Notes under the pieces: generated by a model | What the model saw: only the letters and a program-made list of their open reading frames with translations | Database searches by the model: none | Told to the model about the DNA's origin: nothing | From: Candidatus Zixiibacteriota bacterium | GTDB lineage: Bacteria > Zixibacteria > MSB-5A5 > UBA10806 > 4484-95 | Reading direction: 5' to 3' | DNA length: 55,234 nucleotides | Assembly (NCBI GenBank): GCA_021159005.1 | Contig: JAGGSN010000073.1 | Coordinates: forward strand, 1 to 55,234 | Position numbers and translations under genes: made by a program | Shown here: piece after piece, positions 1-7,726 of the stretch | Layout: each line of letters opens with the position of its first letter | How positions within the stretch are numbered: position 1 is the first letter of the stretch

Positions 1-2
1 CT

Positions 3-356
3 AAGTATTATCTTAAACCCGGCAAAATTGGATGGTATGGCGGCGCAGAAGTAGGCTTTCATATTCGTTCATGGACTTTTAAAGTAACAGACCCCCAATA
101 TCAGAGCTATTTGTGGGACGGTTCTTCAAGCTCTACTGATTTCAGTATTTCTCCTATGGGCGGTTATGAATCGTCGATGGGTGAATCTGGAATGAGATGG
201 AGCGTCTCCGGCATATTAGCTTGGGCTGGTGATGTATATATTGGCGTTCGGGTTGGTTTAATCTATCCTCTTGGCCAGGGACAGAAAACAGTCGAAACTC
301 CCGATGATGCTATGAACATAGAAGACACGGTTTACGATTTCGCCGGCGTTAATTAA
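3..356 (+). CDS. 3' end of an unidentified protein, possibly outer-membrane or exported (partial)
   Basis: An open frame runs from the left edge to a TAA at 354-356; the start lies outside the window. The visible ~117 residues are rich in Gly, Tyr and Trp with alternating hydrophobic stretches (for example AEVGFHIRSWTFKV and YIGVRVGLIYPLG). That pattern would suit beta-strands of an outer-membrane barrel or exported beta protein, but no family is recognised. It ends about 220 bp before the module A promoter and is followed by strong hairpins that could terminate it. Whether it belongs functionally with module A cannot be judged. The reading frame is credible because it stays open across the whole stretch without stops. 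Confidence 0.6.
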   Translation, partial: KYYLKPGKIGWYGGAEVGFHIRSWTFKVTDPQYQSYLWDGSSSSTDFSISPMGGYESSMGESGMRWSVSGILAWAGDVYIGVRVGLIYPLGQGQKTVETPDDAMNIEDTVYDFAGVN

Positions 357-365
357 ATAACAATA

Positions 366-500
366 CGTAAGGGCGTCCGCCTCAGGCGGACACCCTTTGG
401 TTACCAAGCAGTGCTTGGTAACCAGAGAGCTAATACGCAGGGGTATCGACCTCAGACAGATATGCCCTCATGGTTACCAAGCGGCGCTTGGTAACCAGAG
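366..500. repeat. Two tandem units of palindromic intergenic repeat
   Basis: Two similar ~65-bp units follow one another (about 366-427 and 435-500). Each has an imperfect hairpin bounded by GGG and CCC (371-395 with GTCCGCC/GGCGGAC; 440-467) and then a near-perfect palindrome TTACCAAGC/GCTTGGTAA (399-423 and 472-496) followed by AGAG. Related pieces recur at 4012-4032 and 12602-12626. They may double as a terminator for the upstream partial gene. No spacers of constant size occur, so this is not CRISPR. Confidence 0.75.
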
Positions 501-539
501 GGGATGTGGTTGTAGAATCAATCAAACCCCCATTTATCC

Positions 540-568
540 TTGACAGAAACTAAATCATATTCTACAAT
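540..568 (+). promoter_or_regulatory. Sigma70-type promoter of module A, apparently leaderless
   Basis: TTGACA at 540-545, a 17-bp spacer and TACAAT at 563-568 make an almost consensus promoter. The -10 box ends 6 bases before the ATG at 575, so transcription would begin at or within a base or two of the start codon. No Shine-Dalgarno sequence lies between promoter and ATG, and the signal peptide begins exactly at that ATG, so a downstream start is unlikely. Confidence 0.75.
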
Positions 569-574
569 AGCCGC

Positions 575-1708
575 ATGTTAAAAGTCTGGCGAATTTTAAT
601 TGTACTTATATCACTACTTGCAATATCAAACGCAAATGCCGCTATAGATATTACCATATCCGACCAGCCCAACGATAACGGTCGGGTACTGATAATCAAT
701 TGGAACATTCTCAATTTGGAAACAGATATTTCGGATTTCGGCTATCGTTATACGCTTCAGAGGGCAACAACGCCGGCTGGTTCATTTACTGATATATTTG
801 ATATTGTCGATGATAAAGGCTCGAAAACCGATAGCGATCTCGATAACAATATCAGCTATTATTACAGGATAAAAATCGCCGCCGCAGCCGGCGAAACATT
901 CTCTGCTTCTCAAGGTCCATTCAGCCCGAAACGCAGCTGGTTTCATACCGGACGGCTTAATGTGCTTATCGGATTATTAATTACCGGCATACTGGTTGGC
1001 GCGTTTATTCTCTGGGGCAAAAAAGGAGGCAGGTTATATACCAGACCTATCGCCGGCTTGAATGCCGTGGATGAGGCAATCGGACGGGCGACCGAGATGG
1101 GCAAGCCGATTCTCTATTCGGCGGGTCGAGGCACGATGCAGAGACCGGCTACGATTGCCAGCATGAATATACTCAGTTCGGTGATTGAAAAAGTTGCCAG
1201 CTACAACACGCCTTTGATATTTCCTAATAACGACCCGGTTACTATGGCTGTTGCTCAGGAGGTTGCCTATGAGGGATATGCCCGCGCCGGACATCCCGAA
1301 AATTATAAACCTGATAATATTTTCTTTGTTACCGATTCGCAATTTGGCTATGCCGCCGCAGTCGATGGCATCATGCTTCGCGAACGACCGGCAACCAACC
1401 TGTTTTTCGGCACCTTCGAGGCGGAATCGCTGATACTTGCCGAAACCGGCAACTCAATCGGTGCTATGCAGATTGCCGGCACCGACTCGTCAATCCAGAT
1501 GTCATTCTTCATTGTCGCCTGCGATTATGTGCTAATCGGCGAGGAACTGTTTGCCGCCTCCGGCTACCTGTCTCAGGATTTGCAGGTTCTTGGAAGTTTG
1601 AAAGGCTCTGATTATACCAAGCTGATAATAATCGTTATTATAATAATAGGAGCGGTATTAGCTATAATAGGCAATGATATTTTTCTTGAGTGGCTAACTA
1701 TAAGATAA
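575..1708 (+). CDS. Module A protein 1: DUF6754-like membrane protein with N-terminal Fn3-like domain
   Basis: 377 residues. Visible parts in order: signal peptide (1-22); a fibronectin type III-like beta domain (~24-125, with the YTLQRAT and YYYRIKI strands typical of Fn3); a membrane helix (~132-150); a soluble region (~155-345) with the motif GRATEMGKP and later RPATN and LAETGN; and a C-terminal membrane helix. The soluble region resembles what I know as DUF6754; its function is unknown. The protein at 14394-15398 is a clear paralogue across the soluble region (shared AGLxxVxEAxGRATEMGKP, ERPATN/DRPATN, FxAESLxLAETGN, QIAGT, GEELxAAS) but lacks the Fn3-like domain. It is the first gene of a four-gene operon, 1 base upstream of gene 2. 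The predicted topology puts the Fn3-like part outside and the conserved region in the cytoplasm. Confidence 0.8.
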   Translation: MLKVWRILIVLISLLAISNANAAIDITISDQPNDNGRVLIINWNILNLETDISDFGYRYTLQRATTPAGSFTDIFDIVDDKGSKTDSDLDNNISYYYRIKIAAAAGETFSASQGPFSPKRSWFHTGRLNVLIGLLITGILVGAFILWGKKGGRLYTRPIAGLNAVDEAIGRATEMGKPILYSAGRGTMQRPATIASMNILSSVIEKVASYNTPLIFPNNDPVTMAVAQEVAYEGYARAGHPENYKPDNIFFVTDSQFGYAAAVDGIMLRERPATNLFFGTFEAESLILAETGNSIGAMQIAGTDSSIQMSFFIVACDYVLIGEELFAASGYLSQDLQVLGSLKGSDYTKLIIIVIIIIGAVLAIIGNDIFLEWLTIR

Positions 1709-1709
1709 T

Positions 1710-2324
1710 ATGAGAAGACAGATACCGACAATAATATGTTTCTGTTTCGGCGCCTTTATGCTGATACAGTTTTTTGCGCCCGCTTTAACCAGCGTCTATG
1801 AGACTGCTGTCGATTGGACTCAGACGATTTTTATATTCACCCTTTTTGTAGGTGTTGCCGGCATGATTAAATACCATGTTCAGAAAATCTCCCGTAAGGA
1901 ATCGGGCTATGGCTACAATATAGTTACTATTGCCGGCGTGCTTGTGATGGCATTAAGCGGTTTGATCTGGGGCCGAGATGAGGGCACGCCTTTTGTCTGG
2001 ATTTTCGACTATATGCAGGCGCCTATGCAGGCAACCGTATTTTCATTGCTGGCGTTCTTTGTAGCCTCGGCGGCATACCGCGGTTTCAAGGCTCGAAATA
2101 CCGAGGCGTTCCTGCTATTATTAGCCGCCATACTGGTTATGATAGGCCGGGTGCCGCTTGGCGATTATATCTGGTCGTCTTTTCCCGAAATCGCCGACTG
2201 GATACTGACAGTCCCCTCAATGACTGCCAGACGGGGAATATTTATAGGCATAGGCCTGGGGACAATAGCCACATCATTGAGAGTTATTCTCGGAGTCGAA
2301 CGAACATATCTGGGGAAAAGCTGA
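1710..2324 (+). CDS. Module A protein 2: polytopic membrane protein with ARNTEA motif
   Basis: 204 residues, about six hydrophobic segments, no recognised family of known function. Its paralogue is at 15399-16058. Shared signatures are APMxxTxF, LAFxxASAAxRxFxARNTEAxLLL, LVMxxRVPxG and the C-terminal LGxERTYxGK, so the central and C-terminal loops are conserved and probably form an interface or active site. The ATG follows the stop of gene 1 by one base, so the two are likely translationally coupled. In module A a repeat-bearing spacer of 199 bp separates this gene from gene 3, whereas in module B the two are 3 bp apart. It acts in the inner membrane, presumably in one complex with the other three products (inference from conserved order). 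Confidence 0.8.
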   Translation: MRRQIPTIICFCFGAFMLIQFFAPALTSVYETAVDWTQTIFIFTLFVGVAGMIKYHVQKISRKESGYGYNIVTIAGVLVMALSGLIWGRDEGTPFVWIFDYMQAPMQATVFSLLAFFVASAAYRGFKARNTEAFLLLLAAILVMIGRVPLGDYIWSSFPEIADWILTVPSMTARRGIFIGIGLGTIATSLRVILGVERTYLGKS

Positions 2325-2523
2325 TGTGCTGTTATAGAAGCAATTTATTTTTGTTAATAACTTCGCGTAGGGGCATATTGCATACGCCCCTTGATTACCA
2401 AACGATGTCCCAAAATACATTCATAGTCAGTTTAAATAGGCAGGAGTCGGAGATTCCTGCTCTACTTTTTTATTTTTTTATAGTTGCGGCAATAAGTAAA
2501 GCGCTCTTTATCGGATGTAAAAC
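2325..2523. repeat. Repeat-containing spacer inside module A
   Basis: This 199-bp gap splits an otherwise compact operon. It contains GCGTAGGGGCATATTGCATACGCCCC (about 2364-2391; inverted GGGGC/GCCCC arms), a member of the dispersed palindromic family also seen at 4040-4068, 5825-5849 and 17661-17690, and a second hairpin GGCAGGA/TCCTGC (about 2440-2461). No coding potential is visible. Confidence 0.65.
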
Positions 2524-3351
2524 ATGATGAATTTCTGGTATAAAATATCGGCAATAGACAGGCGGGTAATCTTTATCCTGATGTTTCTTTCGGTTGCCAT
2601 ACCGCTGATTTTCAATTTCAGCCTGCCTAATAAAATCACTCGTGAGGTAAAAGCGGCTTATGATTATATCGAGGAGCTTCCCGAAAGCTCTATAGTTCTG
2701 TTCTCGTTCGATCATGATGCCGCCACTCTGCCGGAGATGCAGCCGATGGCGACAGCGCTTTTGCATCATGTATTCAGCCGCCATCTCAAGGTAATAGGAA
2801 CCGCTTTTCGCGCTGAGGGGGCAACTATCGGCAATAAGGCTTTCCATAAAGCCGGCAGCGAGTTTGGCTGTATCGAGGGCGAGGACTTCGTGTTTTTAGG
2901 TTACAGGCCGGAGTACAATTCCGGCATCCTGGGCATGGGTGAAAATATCGCTCGCGTATATCCCAAAGATTTTCGCGGCATACCGATCGAAGAAATTCCC
3001 TTGATGCAAAAGGTTTGCAACTATAACGATATAGGCTTAGTAATTTCGGTTTCGGATGACGACACACCCATTCACTGGATAAATTACGCCAATGCAAGAT
3101 ACCATCAAGCGGTTATCCCGGCGATTACCGCCGTTATGGCTACGACATTCTATCCTTTCATTCAGGAAAAGCAGATTGTCGGTATGATTCCGGGACTTAA
3201 AGCCGCCGCCGAATATGAACAGCTTATTAACAGGTCTGGCGATGCTTCCCTGGGAATGAGCGCGCAGAGTATCGCTCATTTCACAATTGTTATCTTTGTA
3301 ATAATCGGCAACCTTGGATATTTCATGCTTAAAAGAAAGAGAAAGGCATAG
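2524..3351 (+). CDS. Module A protein 3: soluble domain between terminal membrane helices
   Basis: 275 residues with one membrane helix near the N-terminus (~17-34), a soluble domain (~45-240) and a C-terminal helix (~250-268) ending in a basic KRKRK tail. The soluble domain is probably extracytoplasmic. Its paralogue at 16062-16952 shares SFD/TFD followed by TLxE and PMxxAxLHHxF, DFVxLGYxxxY, GMG, PIEEIPLMQ versus PLSQIPMMK, TAVMAxxFYxxI, GMxxGxKxAAEYExL and GMxAQSxxH. I recognise no function. Two ATG codons (2524 and 2527) are possible starts and neither has a strong Shine-Dalgarno sequence. It sits 2 bases before gene 4. Confidence 0.78.
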   Translation: MMNFWYKISAIDRRVIFILMFLSVAIPLIFNFSLPNKITREVKAAYDYIEELPESSIVLFSFDHDAATLPEMQPMATALLHHVFSRHLKVIGTAFRAEGATIGNKAFHKAGSEFGCIEGEDFVFLGYRPEYNSGILGMGENIARVYPKDFRGIPIEEIPLMQKVCNYNDIGLVISVSDDDTPIHWINYANARYHQAVIPAITAVMATTFYPFIQEKQIVGMIPGLKAAAEYEQLINRSGDASLGMSAQSIAHFTIVIFVIIGNLGYFMLKRKRKA

Positions 3352-3353
3352 CG

Positions 3354-3974
3354 ATGGAAGCCGTAGGTATATGGGTCGCCGCTTTTCTGACTCTGGCATT
3401 ATACTCGTTTTTATATCGCGACAACCCGTTTTACAGATTTGCCGAGCATCTTTTAGTGGGGATTTCGGTCGGCTTCCTGATAGTGATAGCTTTTAATGAT
3501 ACGGTAGTGCCGAAAATCTGGGACCCGCTGTTCGTTCACGGCAATTGGCTGGCGATTATTCCGGTAGTTCTCGGCCTTTTGATGTTTACCCGCTTTTCCT
3601 CGAAACATGCTTGGTTGTCTCGTCCGGCGCTGGCATTGTATATCGGTTTCGGAGCCGGCGTGTTTATACCGGCGAATATGCAGTCGTATATTCTGACTCA
3701 GATGAAAGCGACTATATCGCCATTTGCCCGACTCGCCTCGTTCGGGGATGTTCTTAACGCGGTGATAATCTTAGTGGGCTTGATAACGACATTGATTTAT
3801 TTTTACTTTTCTAAAAAACATGAAGGAGCGTTTGGCATAGCGGCTAAAGCCGGTATTTATTTCTTGATGATATTTTTCGGCGCTACTTTCGGGTTTACTG
3901 TGATGGCTCGAATCTCATTATTGATAGGACGAACGACATTTCTATTAAGAGACTGGCTGCATTTGATGGAGTAA
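3354..3974 (+). CDS. Module A protein 4: polytopic membrane protein with FYRFAEH motif
   Basis: 206 residues with about six membrane segments. It is paralogous to the protein at 16949-17590: both share AAFxTLxLxSFLYxDNxFYxFAEH near the N-terminus, GLLMFxRF, LITTLIYFYFSKxHxG, and the C-terminal FGxxFGxTVMARISLLIGR. The strict conservation of FAEH and of MARISLLIGR marks likely functional loops. No homologue of known function is recognised. It starts 2 bases after gene 3 and ends the operon; the downstream spacer carries palindromic repeats and then the MITE. Confidence 0.8.
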   Translation: MEAVGIWVAAFLTLALYSFLYRDNPFYRFAEHLLVGISVGFLIVIAFNDTVVPKIWDPLFVHGNWLAIIPVVLGLLMFTRFSSKHAWLSRPALALYIGFGAGVFIPANMQSYILTQMKATISPFARLASFGDVLNAVIILVGLITTLIYFYFSKKHEGAFGIAAKAGIYFLMIFFGATFGFTVMARISLLIGRTTFLLRDWLHLME

Positions 3975-4005
3975 TAAGCATGATTTGGAATGTAATCCTG
4001 TTTTC

Positions 4006-4070
4006 CTCTTGTTGTCAAGCGCTGCTTGGCAATAAGAGGAAGGGCGTATTGCAACACGTCCCTACGCGTG
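4006..4070. repeat. Palindromic intergenic repeat after module A
   Basis: CCTCTT (4006-4011) and AAGAGG (4034-4039) bracket the inner palindrome TTGTCAAGC/GCTTGGCAA (4012-4032). Next comes AGGGCGTATTGCAACACGTCCCTACGCG (about 4040-4068), with inverted AGGGCGT/ACGTCCCT arms. Both halves are variants of the families at 366-500 and 2364-2391. The position right after the module A stop is compatible with a transcription terminator role. Confidence 0.65.
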
Positions 4071-4153
4071 GTGCATATATTATCTTAATGCACTACTGTC
4101 CGGCTTTTTATCCGCCTTAGGCGGATGTTATACTCGATGTCATTCCCGCGAAC

Positions 4154-5579
4154 GGGCTTGTTGAAAAACCCCTTGATTAATGCTATTGGATATAGTAAAG
4201 AATATCATGCAAACAAAAAAAGAACAAATACAAACCAGGATGATGCTTCTGCCGCCCTTGGAGCAGTTAATTCCTGAGGATCACCCTATTCGTCGTCTGA
4301 ACAGGGTTTTGGATTTAAGTTTTATTCACGAGGCGGTGCGTGAGCATTATTGCCAGGACAATGGGCGACCCTCGATTGATCCGGAGGTAGTCATTCGCCT
4401 GTTTTTACTTCAGGCGATTGAGGGAATAGCCCATGTGCGGGACTTGATGCGGCAGGTGCAGGTAAACCTGGCGTATCGTTGGTTTATTGGGTATGATATT
4501 GATGAGAAGCTTCCGGATCATTCTACCTTATCGCGGGCTTTAGATCGTTTTGGGGTCGAGGTATTCGACGCTTTATTTGAGCAAAGCATTGCTCAATGTA
4601 AGGCTAAGGGCTTAATTGAGGGTAAGGTATTGCATGTTGATGCGACTACGATTAGAGCCGACCTTGACAAAAATCGTACGGGCAAGGATGATAGTCCTGA
4701 TCCCGATGCTCAATTCGGTCATTTCCCTGATGGTACTATACAACCCGGCTATAAGCAGCAAACAGTAGTCGATGATAGTAATCGGGTTGTCGTAGGTTTG
4801 TCTGTTTCGCCGGCGAATTACACTGAGGGTTCTGACGCGATTGATGCTGTGGATCAAGCCGTAAAACAAATAGGTATAAGTCCGGATATTGTTTGTGCTG
4901 ATTCAGCCTATGCCAGCGGGGAGAACAGTGCGGGTTTTGAGGAAAGAGATATTCGTTTTATCAGTCCGCCGCGTTTGCCTCGCAACGGCACCGGTACTCA
5001 GTATTTTACAATTGAAGATTTTACATATGATGAACAGCGGGATGTATTTATTTGTCCTGGGGGTCATATACTTAATAATGTCGGGAGGATGGCTGGTCAT
5101 CCGGATCGCCGAAAATATCGAGGTTCATCTTTGGCCTGTAAACAATGTAAACTGAAATCGTGTTGTACTAAGGCCTCTCAGCGTTGTGTTAATGTAAGCA
5201 TATATCATGCATCTTTAGTAAGGTTGCGAACGGATAGAAAAACCGAGGCTTTTAAGCAATTGTATCGATCACGGGCGCCGTCTGTTGAGGGCGTATTTGC
5301 AGAAGCCAAACAGTGGCATGGTCTCAGGCGGGCTTGGCGTCGTGGTCTGTCCAAAATGCGCGTTCAGTGCCTTTTGATCGCTGCCGTAATCAACCTTAAG
5401 AAGTTGATCGGCCTTTTTTGGCCTTGGAATGATTCCAATATGCTATATAATGTCGTCATACGCGCAATTATAGCCTTTTTGCGGGTAATACATCCCAATA
5501 AGTATAAATTGGTAATATGCGAAACAAACGTCCCAGAATAAAATTAATCACCCCTAAAACCGGGTTTTTCAACAAGCCC
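4154..5579 (+). mobile_element. IS1182-like insertion sequence nested in MITE copy 1
   Basis: The termini are perfect 18-bp inverted repeats GGGCTTGTTGAAAAACCC (4154-4171) and its complement (5562-5579), enclosing one transposase gene. The inverted symmetry continues outward through GTCATTCCCG-like sequence (4139-4153 against 5580-5594, two mismatches in total over 33 bp). The IS therefore sits in the loop of a pre-existing palindrome. No short direct duplication of its own is evident. Insertion into palindromes is a habit reported for members of this family (from memory). Confidence 0.8.
4180..5541 (+). CDS. IS1182-family (IS5-like DDE) transposase
   Basis: 453 residues, apparently intact. 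An N-terminal DUF772-like helical region (~30-125; IPEDHPIRRL, then LPDHSTLSR) is followed by a DDE catalytic domain. The likely catalytic residues are D154 (LHVDATTIRAD), D241 (VCADSAYASG) and E370 (SVEGVFAEAKQWHGLRRA). A cysteine cluster at about 320-336 (CKQCKLKSCC) is also typical of the family. The start is uncertain: ATG at 4180 has no Shine-Dalgarno sequence, and ATG at 4207 is a reasonable alternative that keeps all conserved parts. The gene fills the insertion sequence, and its end lies 20 bp from the right terminal repeat. It cuts and joins the ends of its own element; nothing shows that it mobilises the surrounding MITE, whose termini differ. Confidence 0.9.
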   Translation: MLLDIVKNIMQTKKEQIQTRMMLLPPLEQLIPEDHPIRRLNRVLDLSFIHEAVREHYCQDNGRPSIDPEVVIRLFLLQAIEGIAHVRDLMRQVQVNLAYRWFIGYDIDEKLPDHSTLSRALDRFGVEVFDALFEQSIAQCKAKGLIEGKVLHVDATTIRADLDKNRTGKDDSPDPDAQFGHFPDGTIQPGYKQQTVVDDSNRVVVGLSVSPANYTEGSDAIDAVDQAVKQIGISPDIVCADSAYASGENSAGFEERDIRFISPPRLPRNGTGTQYFTIEDFTYDEQRDVFICPGGHILNNVGRMAGHPDRRKYRGSSLACKQCKLKSCCTKASQRCVNVSIYHASLVRLRTDRKTEAFKQLYRSRAPSVEGVFAEAKQWHGLRRAWRRGLSKMRVQCLLIAAVINLKKLIGLFWPWNDSNMLYNVVIRAIIAFLRVIHPNKYKLVICETNVPE

Positions 5580-5824
5580 TTTCACGGGAATGACAATAAG
5601 TTGGATAATCATCGAATCAGAATCGGCTTCTATAATCTAATCATGAAATATTATACAAAACAAAAGGTGCAATGTCGATGTGTGTCGGAGTTGCCCAACG
5701 TCTTGTTGTTCTTTTGGTTGATAATTAAGCAAGTTTCGCTTGTTGGGTATTATTTAAAGAATTCTATGAAAAAGGCCGGACAGCAGTGATCTTAATGCTT
5801 AAGTTATTACTTTGCCAACAGTCT

Positions 5825-5849
5825 AAGGGCATAATCAATACGCCCCTAC
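5825..5849. repeat. Palindromic intergenic repeat upstream of the propeller lipoprotein gene
   Basis: AGGGCATAATCAATACGCCCCT is a variant of the AGGGGCGTATTG/CAATACGCCCCT family. It lies between the right end of MITE copy 1 and the gene at 5907. The rest of the 5798-5906 spacer is AT-rich with no other feature seen. Confidence 0.55.
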
Positions 5850-5906
5850 AGAAGGCAGTATATATTATTTTCATAGCATTGTTAATGGAAAAGATTGAGG
5901 TATAGG

Positions 5907-7697
5907 ATGCATAGATATTTATCGTTTCTTTTCGCTTTGTTGCTAATACTGTCCTGCGGCGAAAAAGAATTGAAATATTGGGAACGAATTGAGCTAAGCG
6001 AGGGGTTAAGCCAAGCGCACATTCTTGATATTGCCTGCAAAGGGGATGAGGTTTTTGTATGCACTTACAGCGATGGCGCTTTTTTCTCGAAAGATAACGG
6101 CCAGACATGGCGGCAATTTAAAGCTGACACGGGGGATAGTTCCGGTTTATCTGCAGACTATATTATCAGCGGCGATTGGGATGATGACTATATCATACTG
6201 GCAACTCTTTGTGATGGCTTAAATGTATCCGATGATGGCGGCGATACATGGCAGCGGCTTGGCAATGATTTTTTGTGCGGCAAATCCGCTTTGCCCGTCA
6301 GTGTTATTATTGATGATGAATCAACTTATATCCCAAGCTCTGATGGGATTATTCATTTTAAAGATAAAATCACGCCGGATATGGAATATTCAGAGGATAT
6401 ATTTAAAACCATTGATAAAGGGCAAGGGCTGGCATCAGAATATATTTATGATCTGGTAATCCGGGATAATATGTTTTTTGCCGGTACGCTTCATGGTTTT
6501 TCATACTCTGTTGATAAAGGCAGCAACTGGATTAATTGTTCCCCTACCGGGTCATATACCGATGAAGGCGCGCCTGACTGCAAAGTTAAGACGGTTGCGG
6601 CGAATGAAAAATACTGGTATGCCGGCTGTGATAACGGCCTTTTCTATTCTGATGATAAAGGGCAGCATTGGGTAAATATCTCTCGCGGGCTGCCGTCAGT
6701 TTATATTCATGATATATTAATTGACCGCAAGGGGAAGCTCTGGGTGGCAACGTATAAAGGAATTGCTTTTACGGATAATGACGGCCAATCGTATAAAACT
6801 TTCGGCAAAACATCCGGTTTCTATGGCGATAATATAAACTGTTTGGCTCAATCGGGCGATGGTAATATCTTTGCCGGCACAAATTACGGGCTTTATAGAA
6901 TGAAAGAAAAAATTCCGGCGCCTAATAATTACCCGACAGTGCAGGCTGAATTTGGTAAGCTTGAAAAACCGGCTCATCAATGGCTGATTAGGCCGGTATC
7001 TCCGAATGTAAATAATTATCTCGACCAGACTAATCTGTTTAGTTCAATAATCTGCGGCAGTTCAGCTAAGAATCAGGGATGCTTATATAATAATTCAGAA
7101 GGAGTGAAAGCTTTGGCTGTCGATTATGGCACTATTGTCTATACCAATAGAAAGATAGGACATGTTGTTTTGAAATGCGACACCCGGTATAAGAATTATT
7201 ATGTATATGCGCATTATCATCACCTGAAAAAAGTTGCTCGCTGGATTGGGCAGAGAGTATCAAAGTATGATATTATAGGCCTTGTTGGCAGGAAAGGTAA
7301 AGCTGTCAGAGAATGTTTATACTTTGAGGTTTCGTTATCCAAAATGGATGATTCGAATGTTCCGAATGAACCGGTTAATCCTGAACTTTGGCAAAAGCCT
7401 TTGCCGGGATGCGGAACAATCGCCGGTATAATCGCTGATACTGCCGGCAATTTTATAAATGATGTGAAAATTTTTGGAGTGGAAAAACCAGCGCCGGCAG
7501 AAACTCCTTTCTCTTATGCGAAAAGCTACCATAGCTTGGCATATTCCAGTCCGGCATATAAGGAAAATTTTGTTATTGGCGATGTTCCTGCCGGCGATTA
7601 CCTGTTGTGGGCGGTATATGATGGTGAAAAATATGCGATTAAAGCAAAAGTTGCCTCATTAAAAGTTGCGCAGGTGAAAATAATCATTGGCCAGTAA
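5907..7697 (+). CDS. Lipoprotein: beta-propeller with C-terminal degenerate M23-like domain
   Basis: 596 residues from the ATG at 5907, chosen because GAGG lies 6 bases upstream. The signal peptide ends in the lipobox LILSC (Cys17), so the protein is lipid-anchored. Residues ~25-330 hold repeated propeller blades (SKDNGQTWRQF, SDDGGDTWQRL, SDDKGQHWVNI) of the BNR / Vps10-like type. Residues ~400-475 resemble the LytM/M23 peptidase fold: YVYAHYHHLKKVARWIGQRVSKYDIIGLVGRKGKA is spaced like the M23 core. The first HxxxD zinc motif is not seen and the usual HLHFEV is CLYFEV, so the domain is probably not catalytic. The C-terminus has a carboxypeptidase-regulatory-like beta region (GTIAGIIADTAGNFINDVKI). 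It is likely an outer-membrane or periplasmic binding protein, perhaps contacting peptidoglycan, which fits the carboxypeptidase gene two places downstream. Confidence 0.8.
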   Translation: MHRYLSFLFALLLILSCGEKELKYWERIELSEGLSQAHILDIACKGDEVFVCTYSDGAFFSKDNGQTWRQFKADTGDSSGLSADYIISGDWDDDYIILATLCDGLNVSDDGGDTWQRLGNDFLCGKSALPVSVIIDDESTYIPSSDGIIHFKDKITPDMEYSEDIFKTIDKGQGLASEYIYDLVIRDNMFFAGTLHGFSYSVDKGSNWINCSPTGSYTDEGAPDCKVKTVAANEKYWYAGCDNGLFYSDDKGQHWVNISRGLPSVYIHDILIDRKGKLWVATYKGIAFTDNDGQSYKTFGKTSGFYGDNINCLAQSGDGNIFAGTNYGLYRMKEKIPAPNNYPTVQAEFGKLEKPAHQWLIRPVSPNVNNYLDQTNLFSSIICGSSAKNQGCLYNNSEGVKALAVDYGTIVYTNRKIGHVVLKCDTRYKNYYVYAHYHHLKKVARWIGQRVSKYDIIGLVGRKGKAVRECLYFEVSLSKMDDSNVPNEPVNPELWQKPLPGCGTIAGIIADTAGNFINDVKIFGVEKPAPAETPFSYAKSYHSLAYSSPAYKENFVIGDVPAGDYLLWAVYDGEKYAIKAKVASLKVAQVKIIIGQ

Positions 7698-7726
7698 AAG
7701 TAAAACATGAGGTACTAATAGTTAAG

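Larger units (their letters stand above)
4091..5788 (+). mobile_element. MITE-like element, copy 1, with nested IS and 9-bp target duplication
   Basis: The ends are inverted repeats: CACTACTGTCCGG at 4091 and CCGGACAGCAGTG ending at 5788, extending to about 19 bp (CACTRCTGTCCGGCYTTTT). The element is flanked by a perfect 9-bp direct repeat ATCTTAATG (4082-4090 and 5789-5797), the mark of transposition. Without the nested IS (4154-5579) it is about 272 bp: a short left arm with a palindrome around CCGCCTTAGGCGG and a long right arm (5580-5788). The right arm aligns to the reverse complement of 10681-10905, including ATCATCGAATCA and ATGAAATATTAT. The right arm contains a short open frame (5643-5787, MKYYTKQK...) that is broken in copy 2, so it is probably not a gene. 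Confidence 0.85.

Noticed and set aside
366-500. CRISPR array
   Set aside because: Only two units, the repeats are themselves palindromes of differing sequence, there are no uniform spacers, and no cas genes occur in the window.
4091-5788. The whole 1.7-kb segment as one insertion sequence with CACTACTGTCCGG ends
   Set aside because: The transposase has its own perfect 18-bp inverted ends at 4154 and 5579, and copy 2 has the same outer ends without any transposase, so two nested elements explain the data better.
5517-5789. A 90-residue open frame from the IS tail into the MITE right arm
   Set aside because: It crosses an element boundary, has no ribosome site, and its second half is broken by stops in MITE copy 2.
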